A stretch of 39,155 nt of DNA from an uncultured Porphyromonadaceae bacterium. GTDB lineage: Bacteria; Bacteroidota; Bacteroidia; Bacteroidales; Muribaculaceae. The stretch covers positions 1 through 39,155 of the forward strand of contig CAMWVA010000012.1 in the NCBI GenBank assembly GCA_947177575.1. Direction: 5' to 3'. The position numbers and the translations under genes are program-made. Below are positions 16,677-25,759 of this stretch, one piece after another; the stretch's first letter is position 1; the number at the start of each line of letters is the position of its first letter. The notes beneath the pieces were generated by a model, which was not told the origin of the DNA, ran no database searches, and was given only the letters and a program-made list of their open reading frames with translations.

Positions 16677-17713
16677 AAAGACTGCTGATAATTATAGACG
16701 GTATGGACGACGAACCTGTCGCAGTCCTCGGAAACAGAACACCTGCTCAATATGCAGATATGGAGGCTTTGACCTTTATGCGCGAGCATGGAAGCCGTCA
16801 GTATGTGCGTAGTGTGCCGGAAGGTGTGGAACCGGCCACTGATACGGCTCTGCTGACACAACTCGGTTATCGAATCACTCCTGATTTCTGTTCACGTGCG
16901 TGGCTTGAAGCTTTAGGTAACGGTATAAATCCGGGACCTGCTGACTTATGTCTTCGCTGTAATCTGATAAATCACGATGGCCAACGGCTGATTTCACATT
17001 CTGCGGGTCACCCCGGAAAAGTAGAGACAAAGGCATACGTCGAAATGTTGGAAACAATCGCTGACGAAAGGTTTACGGTGTATGATACAGGAAGTTACCG
17101 TAGTCTGTTAGTGATACATAATACACCTGCTCAGATTTATTCCATACCGCCTCATAAAATTATCGGTTCATCACTTGATTTTCTGAAAGTAAGTGGTACA
17201 GATAAAAAAACGACAGACACTATAAATAGATTTATAACTGAAGCACGTTCGCTCCCCGCTGTTGGGGAGATTAACGGAATAGCTATATGGGGAGCCGGAC
17301 GGGCTTTTATCCCAGCTTTTACTATTGCCGGTGCAGTTGTGACAGCTGTGCCTGTTGTCAAGGGAATAGCAAAGGCTGTGGGTATGGAAGTAATTGAGGT
17401 CAACGGTGCCACAGGCGACGCTTCAACCGATTATGAAGCCAAGCTTCAGGCTGCCATAAAAGCCTTTGATGTACATGATTTTGTGCTGCTGCATATCGAA
17501 GCACCCGACGAAGCCTCACATGCACGTAATCCCATAGAAAAAGTCAGGATTCTGCATGACATAGATAACAGGATACTTCGTCCCTTGCTTGATATATCCA
17601 TGCCGTTGCAGATTACTGTACAGGCCGATCACGGCACTTCCTCGGTTACCGGATGCCACTTGGCCATACCTGTGGAACAAATCAGATATAATTCACACTT
17701 GATGTATTATTAA
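16673..17713 (+). CDS. ApgM-family (COG3635) alkaline-phosphatase-superfamily phosphotransferase
   Basis: This 346-residue protein resembles archaeal-type cofactor-independent phosphoglycerate mutase. Metal-site motifs are present: IIDGMDD (near 7-13), HIEAPDEASHARNPIEK (near 276-292) and QADHGTSS (near 317-324). T56-D57 stands where ApgM enzymes carry the Ser-Asp containing the phosphorylated residue. It overlaps the ABC ATPase gene by 4 bp and sits inside the B12 operon, so a housekeeping glycolytic role is unlikely. Some members of this family are reported to act as homoserine kinase in Bacteroides. A related L-threonine kinase activity would supply the substrate of CobD (30851-31864), since no PduX is seen here. 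That assignment is inference; an alpha-ribazole-phosphate phosphatase role is a weaker alternative because cobC is present. Confidence 0.72.
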   Translation: MKRLLIIIDGMDDEPVAVLGNRTPAQYADMEALTFMREHGSRQYVRSVPEGVEPATDTALLTQLGYRITPDFCSRAWLEALGNGINPGPADLCLRCNLINHDGQRLISHSAGHPGKVETKAYVEMLETIADERFTVYDTGSYRSLLVIHNTPAQIYSIPPHKIIGSSLDFLKVSGTDKKTTDTINRFITEARSLPAVGEINGIAIWGAGRAFIPAFTIAGAVVTAVPVVKGIAKAVGMEVIEVNGATGDASTDYEAKLQAAIKAFDVHDFVLLHIEAPDEASHARNPIEKVRILHDIDNRILRPLLDISMPLQITVQADHGTSSVTGCHLAIPVEQIRYNSHLMYY

Positions 17714-17744
17714 TATTTTCTACAAACCTTTTTAATAAAACTTT

Positions 17745-20042
17745 ATGCGATCAAAGATTTTCTGCACAGTGTTGACCTTTTCAGGTTGCTTATGCGCAGG
17801 TTTGACACCTCTGCAAGCTGTCGAACATACTGACTCGGTGGTGAGTCTGCGTGGAGTAGAGATAGTGAGTAGTCAGGACAAACGTGTCACCATACTTCCA
17901 TACGGAGTAGATGAGAAATTTCTGCCGGTTAATATGACACGTGTTGACAACTCAACTCTTGAGAACCGAGGTATTGTCGATATTGTAGGTGCCACACGCT
18001 TTCTGCCTTCTGTCAAGACACGTACCACTTACGGAGGCTTTCAGGAATTTTATATCCGTGGCTTTTCCAATCAGCTCGTGGCTACTGATGGTGTCGCTGA
18101 TCAGCGTTCGTTTATAACCTCGATGCCGATGCATGATTTGTCGAACGTCGAAAGTATTGAACTGTTACGTGGGCCGGCCTCGGCTCTTTATGGACAGTCT
18201 GTAGTGGGGGGTGTGCTTAATATAACACGTCGGCAGCCTACAGCTGAACGCCATCTTTACACTCGTCTCGGTCTGTCGTCGTGGCACGGGCGTGAGGCAA
18301 TGTTCGGTATGTCAGGCAAACTTGTCGGACCGTTCAACTACTATGCATCTGCTTATACTTCCTCGACTGACGGCTGGCGTAGTAATATGGAACGTCGCCT
18401 GTCACTCTATGGTACAATATCCGGTTGGTTTACAGCCAGAGACTTCCTACAGCTGACTTATTATTTTGCTAATGACCGTTACGGTACAGACACAGGTCTG
18501 CCGACGCTCATGCCGTACAATATATATTCAACTGACGGCAAACTGTATCTTTCCCAGTTTCAGCAGTTGCCCGGTCTTAACCGAAAGGCACGTTACAACA
18601 ATGAATCGGACTTTCTGATTAACCGCACCCAGGATGTACAGTTGCGTTATGAACATGTCTTCAGTCCTGCTGTCAAGCTACGTGATGTGGCTATGTTCCG
18701 CTACGATAATATAAATTATCAGAGTACTGAGTCAATGAGTTATCTCACAAGTGATGAGCCGATATATAAACATTATTATGAACGTGATGGAAAAAAGACA
18801 TATATCAATCTTGATACTCTGACTAACTCATCGCCGTTAGCTTTCAATCACGTAGCCTATCACTACTCAAATCAGCTCGAACTGACCGGAGATTTTTATA
18901 CCGGTTCGGTAAAACATACTTACTTCGGAGGCTATGCAGTAAATTATCTTCATCGTCCGTCATTCGGAGGAGGCAAGTTTTCAGGTCCCGGTGTGGATTC
19001 ACGCATTCCGGTTTATCATCCGTATTCGTGTGGTGCTATGTTCGCCACGCTGTCGAGAGTATCAATTAGCGACAGACTCTCGCAGTCGGTCTATCTGTCG
19101 GATGTGGTTGATGTATGTAAGGAATTCAAATTCATGCTCTCCGGACGTTATGATTACTATAAGTACCGTTCAGCTGTAGTACAGCTCAAGGATGGGGACC
19201 GTAACTATACTCACCCGACCGGAAGTGATTACAGTAGTATAGTAAATCATGCTTTATCGTATCGTGCCGGTGTGGTGTACCTGCCTGTTCAGGAGCTTTC
19301 TGTGTATGCTTCTGTAGGGTCATTCTTTAAGCCAAATAATACGGTTTACAATGATAACACAGTCTATATTGATGCTGACGGCAAACGCTATTATCCCAAT
19401 GATGGCGGTGAGGTCTTTTCTCCTGAGAAGGGTTATCAGGTAGAAGGTGGTATTAAATATGATTGGAATGGTTTTACTGCCAATGCCTCTTACTTCTATA
19501 TACATAAAAATAATGTGGTGACTTCCCTCGGAACTCTTGAGGAAGATAATGTTGTAAAAACTGTAAGAGGTCAGGTAGGTCGTATGCACTCGCAGGGTGT
19601 TGATGTGGATCTGAGCTATTCGTGGCGTGATTTTCTGTTCTCGGCCGGTTATGCATATACCAATGCCCGTGTCGGTAAAATAGCTCCCAACGACTATGTA
19701 CAGGTTAATACAGACCGTGGTAATCATTATACTTACATACCCGAAAATCAGTTCTTCTTCACAGGTGATTATGAGGTGTCTCAAGGACCTGTCAAAGGAC
19801 TTGGGGCGGCTTTGTCACTGACTTATCAGGATGCTGTGTACACTAATCTGGCAAATGGCATAAAGCTGGATTCATTCTTTCTCACTGATATAGCATTACG
19901 TTATAAGATGCACTGTGGTGTGGAATATAAAGTGGCGGTAAATAATCTTTTTAACCGTCATTATAATGTATCGTGTCTGGGTAATCAGATGATTCCCGGA
20001 CAGGATATAAACTGGAAAGTAAGTGTGGGATACTCATTCTGA
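17745..20042 (+). CDS. TonB-dependent receptor, FpvA/ferrichrome-type
   Basis: This 765-residue outer-membrane receptor has a signal peptide (about 1-26), a probable TonB box (LRGVEIVS, 35-42), and a plug with the siderophore-receptor pattern (RFLPSVKTR, EFYIRGFSNQ, NVESIELLRGPASALYGQ, GGVLNITRRQP). The barrel ends in NLFNRHYN and a terminal aromatic strand (GYSF). It belongs to a different TBDR subfamily from the receptors at 3-317 and 8378-10663. It follows the ApgM-like gene by 31 bp and precedes a PepSY gene by 9 bp, with no DUF4374 partner. The ligand may be a siderophore, cobalt chelate or corrinoid; the sequence does not decide. Confidence 0.9.
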   Translation: MRSKIFCTVLTFSGCLCAGLTPLQAVEHTDSVVSLRGVEIVSSQDKRVTILPYGVDEKFLPVNMTRVDNSTLENRGIVDIVGATRFLPSVKTRTTYGGFQEFYIRGFSNQLVATDGVADQRSFITSMPMHDLSNVESIELLRGPASALYGQSVVGGVLNITRRQPTAERHLYTRLGLSSWHGREAMFGMSGKLVGPFNYYASAYTSSTDGWRSNMERRLSLYGTISGWFTARDFLQLTYYFANDRYGTDTGLPTLMPYNIYSTDGKLYLSQFQQLPGLNRKARYNNESDFLINRTQDVQLRYEHVFSPAVKLRDVAMFRYDNINYQSTESMSYLTSDEPIYKHYYERDGKKTYINLDTLTNSSPLAFNHVAYHYSNQLELTGDFYTGSVKHTYFGGYAVNYLHRPSFGGGKFSGPGVDSRIPVYHPYSCGAMFATLSRVSISDRLSQSVYLSDVVDVCKEFKFMLSGRYDYYKYRSAVVQLKDGDRNYTHPTGSDYSSIVNHALSYRAGVVYLPVQELSVYASVGSFFKPNNTVYNDNTVYIDADGKRYYPNDGGEVFSPEKGYQVEGGIKYDWNGFTANASYFYIHKNNVVTSLGTLEEDNVVKTVRGQVGRMHSQGVDVDLSYSWRDFLFSAGYAYTNARVGKIAPNDYVQVNTDRGNHYTYIPENQFFFTGDYEVSQGPVKGLGAALSLTYQDAVYTNLANGIKLDSFFLTDIALRYKMHCGVEYKVAVNNLFNRHYNVSCLGNQMIPGQDINWKVSVGYSF

Positions 20043-20051
20043 GAGTAGCCA

Positions 20052-21401
20052 ATGAAGAGAATATTCAATATACTCTACAGCTGTCATAAGTGGTTCGGCA
20101 TTCCGCTCGCACTCATGTTTATAGCATGGTATGTTTCTGGGGCGGTAATGCTGTACCATCCTTTTCCACATCTGACCCCCGCCACTACACCGGTGGCGGA
20201 GGCAGATGCCTCACAGCTTGTAGAGCTTTGGCAGGAAGTACCGGACACTTTTTCAGACTGCCGTATGGTGTTTTCGGGCAGACATCTTCTGATTAAGGCA
20301 GACAGGAAACTTATAGGAGGTTACACACCGACTCTTGATGACCTCCAAATCATAGAGAGCAGTTTCGGTACAGAAATTGAAAAAGTCGATACACTCAGTG
20401 ATATAGATAAATGGATTCCTTTTAACAGACTGATGGAACATCTGCCGATTTACCGGATAACAGGTATTGATAAGTCGTACACATACGTGTCTTCTCAGAC
20501 CGGTGAGATATTACAGCATAATACGCTGAGTGGCCGACGCTGGGCATGGGTAGGAGCTTTACCGCATTATGTATATATAACTCCTTTGCGTCGCGATTCT
20601 GAGTTGTGGCATAACACAGTAATATGGATGTCAGGTCTATGCACCGTTTCGGTAATATTCGGTCTTATTATTGCTGTAAAATTTCTGTTACGTACACGGC
20701 GGTTAAGAATATTTCCGCGTAAATCATGGCGGTGGCATTATTCTTGGGGTCTGTTTTTCGGTTTCAGTATGCTGGCTTTTATTTTCAGCGGTATGATGTC
20801 GCTCGCTAAGATTCCTGACTGGATAATGAAATCGCGACCGCTTCCGCATCCGTCAGCTATGATTGCTAAGGGCGATGTTGACCTTTCTCTTCTGCCTGAG
20901 ACCTTCGGAGTGGTTACTATCAGTGCCAATCCTTTACCGGCTGTGAAAGTAACATCTGGTGAAGATAAATATCTGCTACCTGTCAATGACCGCACACCGC
21001 TGGATTTTTCACCCGGTAATATGGGTAAAGTTATAGCATGGCAGACCGGTGAGCCTGTGATGTCTATAAAAAGTATAAATAACGGGGTCTTTTATGGGCA
21101 GCATGACTGTCCCGGTTATGAAGCTGAAACTGAAAATTACACTGTCTACTGGAATGTTGAAGGTTTCTATAGGGTAATGGACCGTAAAGCTAAGGCGCAG
21201 GCTATATGTTACAGAGTATTGCACACTATGAATATACCGAGCATAAACCGTGTAAAATGGCTTCATGATTTATTTCTATGGGTACTTTTGCTCGGAGGAA
21301 TGGTAATCGTGGCTACAGGTACGGTATTATCTGTAAAGTCTCTGTATTGGCGGAAAAAGTATAGTTCGGCTCATTTTGACAATAATAAAAAGTGTCGATA
21401 A
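20052..21401 (+). CDS. PepSY-domain inner-membrane protein, second copy
   Basis: This 449-residue paralogue of the protein at 12025-13494 has the same four-helix plan (near 16-36, 195-220, 230-255 and 405-430) and conserved His-bearing segments (CHKWFGIPLALMF, LPHYVYITPLRR, WRWHYSWGLFF, LHTMNIPSI). It follows the FpvA-type receptor with a 9-bp gap, making a receptor/PepSY pair. The likely job is reductive release of the imported metal or cobalt centre in the periplasm or at the membrane. Its stop lies 11 bp before the first biosynthetic gene, so uptake and synthesis share one transcript. Confidence 0.76.
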   Translation: MKRIFNILYSCHKWFGIPLALMFIAWYVSGAVMLYHPFPHLTPATTPVAEADASQLVELWQEVPDTFSDCRMVFSGRHLLIKADRKLIGGYTPTLDDLQIIESSFGTEIEKVDTLSDIDKWIPFNRLMEHLPIYRITGIDKSYTYVSSQTGEILQHNTLSGRRWAWVGALPHYVYITPLRRDSELWHNTVIWMSGLCTVSVIFGLIIAVKFLLRTRRLRIFPRKSWRWHYSWGLFFGFSMLAFIFSGMMSLAKIPDWIMKSRPLPHPSAMIAKGDVDLSLLPETFGVVTISANPLPAVKVTSGEDKYLLPVNDRTPLDFSPGNMGKVIAWQTGEPVMSIKSINNGVFYGQHDCPGYEAETENYTVYWNVEGFYRVMDRKAKAQAICYRVLHTMNIPSINRVKWLHDLFLWVLLLGGMVIVATGTVLSVKSLYWRKKYSSAHFDNNKKCR

Positions 21402-21412
21402 GAAACTGTGAT

Positions 21413-22816
21413 ATGAAATCTAAAATAACAATAATAGGTATTGGTCCCGGAAGTCAGGGCGACATGACGCTACATGCTGTCGAGACGCTCAGACAGGCTG
21501 ACATAATAGTAGGGTATAAATACTATATACCGTTTATCTCTTCAATTATCAAAGAGGGTGCCGAGATAGTGCAGAACGGTATGAAGCAGGAGCAGAAACG
21601 TATTGAGAAAGCTTTTGAAATAGCGGAAAGCGGACGTGATGTATGTGTCATAAGCTCAGGTGACTGCGGTATATACGGTATGGCACCTCTTGTCTATGAA
21701 ATGTTGCGCCAGCGTGGTTCGGATATTGAGGTTGAGGTCATTCCGGGTATAAGTGCGTTTCAGAAAGCTGCATCTCTTTTAGGCGCTCCTATGGGTCATG
21801 ACTTTTGTGTAATATCGTTAAGTGACCTTATGACTCCATGGGCTTTGATTGAAAAGCGTATCAGGGCAGCAGCCGAGGCTGATTTCGTAACTGCGGTTTA
21901 TAATCCTAAAAGCAACGGACGTTATTGGGAACTGTATCGTCTGAAAGAAATCTTTCTTGAAATCCGTAGTTCGCAGACACCTGTAGGTTATGTACGTCAG
22001 GCCGGACGAGACGGTGAGGAAATAAAACTGACAACCCTTAAAGATTTTGATCCCGAAGATGTGGATATGTTTACGGTTGTACTGATAGGCAATTCACAAA
22101 CTTATCAGTGGAAAGACGTCATGACTACTCCACGTGGTTATTATAAAAATGACGAGGCTTCTGAAAATGCTCCGGGGCAGGCAATCATGATAGAAAGTTT
22201 CCGTACAATCGAAAAAGAAATGTCAAATCCTGATATTCCGCTTGATCTCAAATGGCCTATGCTTCACGCCATACATACCACTGCTGACTTCGATATGGAG
22301 AATATAGTCAGAGCTGACAGTAACGCGGTGGAACATATTTATGCAGCTCTTACTGCCGGAGGTGTTCGTACTATTATTACTGATGTGACAATGGCTGCCG
22401 CCGGTATAAGGAAAGGTGCTCTTCAGAGGCTTGGTATTGAAGTGAAGTGCTATCTTAATAACTCCAAGACTACTGAACTTGCTAAGGAGTATGGTATCAC
22501 AAGAACACAGGCAGGCATACGTCTTGCAGTGGCTGAACACCCCGAGGCATTGTATGTGTTCGGTAACGCTCCTACGGCACTTATGGAACTGTGTACACTT
22601 ATACGTCAGCATAAAGCCCGGCCCTGCGGTATTATAGCTGCTCCGGTAGGATTTGTACATGTTTGTGAAAGCAAGCACATGGTCAAGCCTTTTCATGAGA
22701 TACCCAAAATCATTGTTGAAGGACGTAAAGGCGGCAGTAATTTAGCTGCTACACTGGTAAATTCTGTGCTGTGCTGGCCTGATGCTGAATTATTAAAACC
22801 CGGAAGAGATGTCTGA
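21413..22816 (+). CDS. CbiH-CbiC fusion: precorrin-3B C17-methyltransferase / precorrin-8X methylmutase
   Basis: This is a 467-residue two-enzyme fusion. I chose the ATG at 21413 (MKSKITIIGIGPGS) over the in-frame GTG at 21392, which lies inside the upstream gene. The N-terminal domain (about 1-240) is a class III SAM methyltransferase: IIGIGPGSQGDMT, ISSGDCGIYGMA, VIPGISAFQKAA and TAVYNPKS are typical of CbiH/CobJ, which methylates C17 and contracts the ring. The C-terminal domain (about 255-467) is CbiC/CobH, moving a methyl group from C11 to C12; its catalytic histidine is in LHAIHTTADFDM, and FGNAPTAL and GFVHVCESK are family motifs. It overlaps the next gene by 8 bp. Both steps belong to the same ring-modification sequence but are not consecutive. 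Confidence 0.93.
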   Translation: MKSKITIIGIGPGSQGDMTLHAVETLRQADIIVGYKYYIPFISSIIKEGAEIVQNGMKQEQKRIEKAFEIAESGRDVCVISSGDCGIYGMAPLVYEMLRQRGSDIEVEVIPGISAFQKAASLLGAPMGHDFCVISLSDLMTPWALIEKRIRAAAEADFVTAVYNPKSNGRYWELYRLKEIFLEIRSSQTPVGYVRQAGRDGEEIKLTTLKDFDPEDVDMFTVVLIGNSQTYQWKDVMTTPRGYYKNDEASENAPGQAIMIESFRTIEKEMSNPDIPLDLKWPMLHAIHTTADFDMENIVRADSNAVEHIYAALTAGGVRTIITDVTMAAAGIRKGALQRLGIEVKCYLNNSKTTELAKEYGITRTQAGIRLAVAEHPEALYVFGNAPTALMELCTLIRQHKARPCGIIAAPVGFVHVCESKHMVKPFHEIPKIIVEGRKGGSNLAATLVNSVLCWPDAELLKPGRDV

Positions 22817-23993
22817 GCAGCATTTTATTGTAATCGGAATTTCCGATAGTCACAATCAGTTTTTCTCTCCGGAGATACGCCGTATAATAATGTCCGGAAA
22901 AGTATTTTCGGGTGGCAAACGTCATCATCAGATTGTCGACTCACTGTTACCTCCGGGGGCTGAATGGATTGATGTGACAGTACCGCTTGAAAAAGTATTT
23001 ATCCGATATGCTTCTTTACCGGAAATTGTGGTGTTCGCTTCGGGTGACCCACTATTCTATGGTTATGCTACGACACTTCAACGTGAATTTCCAACGGCAA
23101 GGATAACGGTTTATCCTTCATTCAATTCTCTTCAGCTTTTGGCTCATAGGCTGTTATTGCCATATCCTGAAATGATTAATGTGTCTGTCACCGGACGTAC
23201 GTGGAAAAACCTTGATACCGCACTAATAGAAAACCGTTCTGTCATCGGAGTACTGACCGATAAGAAGAAAACGCCTGCCGCTATAGCGCAGCGTCTTTTA
23301 TACTATGGTTATGATAATTATGTGATGTATGTAGGAGAGTGTCTTGGTAATGAAACAGAAAGAGTCAGAACTATGACACTCTCTGAGGCGGCCGAAAAAG
23401 ATTTTGATACTCCTAATTGCGTAATATTACAAATGACGGAACAGAGACGAAGATTTTTCGGTATTCCTGAAAATCAGTTTGCCCATCTTGAAGGTCGAAG
23501 CAATATGATAACTAAAATGCCTGTACGTCTGGTTTCACTCTCGATGCTTGACCTTTACAACAGAAACACAATGTGGGATATAGGTTATTGCACCGGTTCG
23601 GTATCTATAGAGGCACAGTTGCAATTTCCTCATCTTGAAATAACAGCTTTTGAACGTCGCGAAGAATCGAAGCATTTACTCGAAGAAAATTGCCGGAGAT
23701 TCGGTGTGCCGGGTATTCAGGGTGTAACGGCTGACTTTATGACCTGTGACCTGAGTAGTTATCCTGCACCGGAGGCTGTGTTCATCGGCGGTCATGGCGG
23801 TAGACTGGACGAGATGGTGAAACGTATCTACACTGTTTTATGTCCCGGCGGTGTAATAGTTTTTAATTCTGTAAGTGCAGACAGCTGCCAGACATTTATA
23901 GAGGCTGTAGACAGGTGCGGAGGTAACATTGTAACTACACATATTCTGAAAGTAGATGCCCATAACAGCATAACTATTTTAAAAGCAGTATGA
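22809..23993 (+). CDS. cobL: CbiE-CbiT (CobL-type) precorrin-6Y C5,15-methyltransferase / decarboxylase
   Basis: This 394-residue bifunctional protein fuses CbiE (about 1-200; C5 methyltransferase, with the FASGDPLFYG SAM-site motif and the TVYPSFNSLQ segment) to CbiT (about 215-394; C15 methylation and decarboxylation of the acetate side chain, with a Rossmann motif DIGYCTGSVSIEAQ and VFIGGHGGRLDEM). The arrangement is the same as CobL and is common. The stop overlaps the next ATG (ATGA), consistent with coupled translation in the B12 operon. Confidence 0.93.
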   Translation: MSEQHFIVIGISDSHNQFFSPEIRRIIMSGKVFSGGKRHHQIVDSLLPPGAEWIDVTVPLEKVFIRYASLPEIVVFASGDPLFYGYATTLQREFPTARITVYPSFNSLQLLAHRLLLPYPEMINVSVTGRTWKNLDTALIENRSVIGVLTDKKKTPAAIAQRLLYYGYDNYVMYVGECLGNETERVRTMTLSEAAEKDFDTPNCVILQMTEQRRRFFGIPENQFAHLEGRSNMITKMPVRLVSLSMLDLYNRNTMWDIGYCTGSVSIEAQLQFPHLEITAFERREESKHLLEENCRRFGVPGIQGVTADFMTCDLSSYPAPEAVFIGGHGGRLDEMVKRIYTVLCPGGVIVFNSVSADSCQTFIEAVDRCGGNIVTTHILKVDAHNSITILKAV

Positions 23994-25759
23994 AACTGAT
24001 AATATATCTGAACGAGACCGGACGACTTTTAGCCGATAGGATTCAGACAGAACTGAAAGACTATCGTCAGGTCTGTTACAATGATTTTGAAATCTCGTTG
24101 TTTGCCGAATGTAAGGCAATAATATTTATAGGAGCTTTAGGAGTATGTGTGCGCATGATTGCTCCGGCAATCCGTGACAAATATACCGACCCGGCCGTAG
24201 TGTGTGTCGACAGTGCAGGACATAATGTTATAGCCGTACTGTCCGGACATATAGGAGGTGCTAACCGGCTATGTAGCGAAGTTGCACGTATTCTTGGTGC
24301 GTGTCCTGTGATAACGACTCAGAGTGATGTTACAGGTTTGTGGACACTTGATACCTTAGGTACGGATTATGGTTGGATTACGGAAGCAGACCATCAGGAA
24401 ATGAACCGGGCGATAGCAGCTCTGGTCAACGGTGAGTCTGTAGGGTTGCTTCTTGATGTGCGTGATCGTGGTACAGATGCTCTGGAGCGTTCTATGCCAC
24501 ATAACGTGACGCTGATAAAAGACCGTGATAAAGTTGAGGGTTTCAGACTTATTATAGCTGTTACTCCTTACCTTTATCATTATGATGTACCTGTGCTGTA
24601 TTTTCGGCCACGTGTATTAAATATGGGCGTTGGCTGCAGACGTGACTGTAATCCGCATGGAGTAACTGATTATATCGAACAGTATCTTATAAATCACGGA
24701 ATAAGTCCTTTATCAGTAAAGTCAGTATCTACTATTGATATTAAAAAAGATGAAGCACTTGTATCTGAGCTGTCACACTGGAAGAATATACACTTTTGTA
24801 ATATCTATACTTCCGATGAACTGAGAGAAATCGCAGTTCCTAATCCGTCGGAAAAAGTCAGATTGGTCACAGGGGTAGCCGGAGTAGCGGAAAGTTGTGC
24901 TCTTAAGGCTTCTGATGGGGGAAAACTTATTGTTGAAAAGCAGAAAGGCAAACTGAACGAAGGAGGGGAATTTACTTTTGCTGTAGCTATCGACAAAGAT
25001 GCTATGCGCGGTGGGCATATAGAGATTGTAGGCGCCGGTCCGGGTGATCCGGAGCTTATTTCAGTACGTGGCAAGCACTTTCTTCAACAGGCCGACCTGA
25101 TTCTGTATGCCGGTAGTCTTGTACCGAAAGAACTGACGTATTACTCTAAACCTGGCTGTACTGTGATAAGTTCGGCACATCTGAATCTTGAAGAACAGTT
25201 TGCGCTGATGAAGAAGTTTTATGACCGTGATATGCTGATTGTGCGACTCCATACAGGCGACCCATGTATTTACGGCGCTATTCAGGAGCAAATGGCTTTC
25301 TTCGACAGATATGGTATGTCCTACCACATTACTCCGGGTATATCTTCGTTTCAGGCAGCAGCGGCAGCTTTAAAGTCACAGTTTACCATACCTGAAAAAG
25401 TACAGACTATAATACTCACACGTGGAGAGGGTCGTACTCCTATGCCAGAGAAAGAGCAGCTACATAAACTCGCACAGTCACAGAGCACTATGTGCATATA
25501 TCTGAGTGCAGGTATTGTAGATGAGGTGCAGCGTGAGTTACTGATGGCTTATCCGCCAGACACTCCTGTAGCCGCCTGTTATAAACTGACATGGAAGGAA
25601 GAGAAAATCTATCGTGGTGTGCTCAAAGACCTTGCCCGTATAGTCCATGATAATCATCTTACACTCACCACACTGCTTGTAGTAGGCGAGGCTATTGACA
25701 ACAGAGAAGGATTGTCAAGGCTCTATAACGAAGACTTCAGACATCTGTTCAGACCATGA
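23990..25759 (+). CDS. CbiG-CbiF fusion: cobalt-precorrin-5A hydrolase / precorrin-4 C11-methyltransferase
   Basis: This 589-residue fusion carries CbiG in residues about 1-320 (IFIGALGVCVRMIAPAI, VLSGHIGGANRLC, a central region, then GVGCRRDC and LVTGVAGVAESCAL), which opens the delta-lactone and releases acetaldehyde. CbiF follows from about residue 340 (IEIVGAGPGDPELISVRG, LHTGDPCIYGAI, ITPGISSFQAAAAAL, TRGEGRTPMPEKE), which methylates C11. CbiG is specific to the anaerobic, early-cobalt pathway, so this gene fixes which B12 route the organism uses. CbiF acts directly before CbiG in the pathway, so the fusion may help channel the unstable intermediate. It overlaps both neighbours by 4 bp. 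Confidence 0.94.
   Translation: MKLIIYLNETGRLLADRIQTELKDYRQVCYNDFEISLFAECKAIIFIGALGVCVRMIAPAIRDKYTDPAVVCVDSAGHNVIAVLSGHIGGANRLCSEVARILGACPVITTQSDVTGLWTLDTLGTDYGWITEADHQEMNRAIAALVNGESVGLLLDVRDRGTDALERSMPHNVTLIKDRDKVEGFRLIIAVTPYLYHYDVPVLYFRPRVLNMGVGCRRDCNPHGVTDYIEQYLINHGISPLSVKSVSTIDIKKDEALVSELSHWKNIHFCNIYTSDELREIAVPNPSEKVRLVTGVAGVAESCALKASDGGKLIVEKQKGKLNEGGEFTFAVAIDKDAMRGGHIEIVGAGPGDPELISVRGKHFLQQADLILYAGSLVPKELTYYSKPGCTVISSAHLNLEEQFALMKKFYDRDMLIVRLHTGDPCIYGAIQEQMAFFDRYGMSYHITPGISSFQAAAAALKSQFTIPEKVQTIILTRGEGRTPMPEKEQLHKLAQSQSTMCIYLSAGIVDEVQRELLMAYPPDTPVAACYKLTWKEEKIYRGVLKDLARIVHDNHLTLTTLLVVGEAIDNREGLSRLYNEDFRHLFRP

Noticed and set aside
19320-19784. 154-codon minus-strand frame inside the third TonB receptor
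   Set aside because: It is antisense to conserved barrel strands and has no start context or recognisable motif.
22223-22696. 157-codon minus-strand frame inside the CbiH-CbiC gene
   Set aside because: It is antisense to a well-conserved CbiC domain and has no domain-like sequence of its own.
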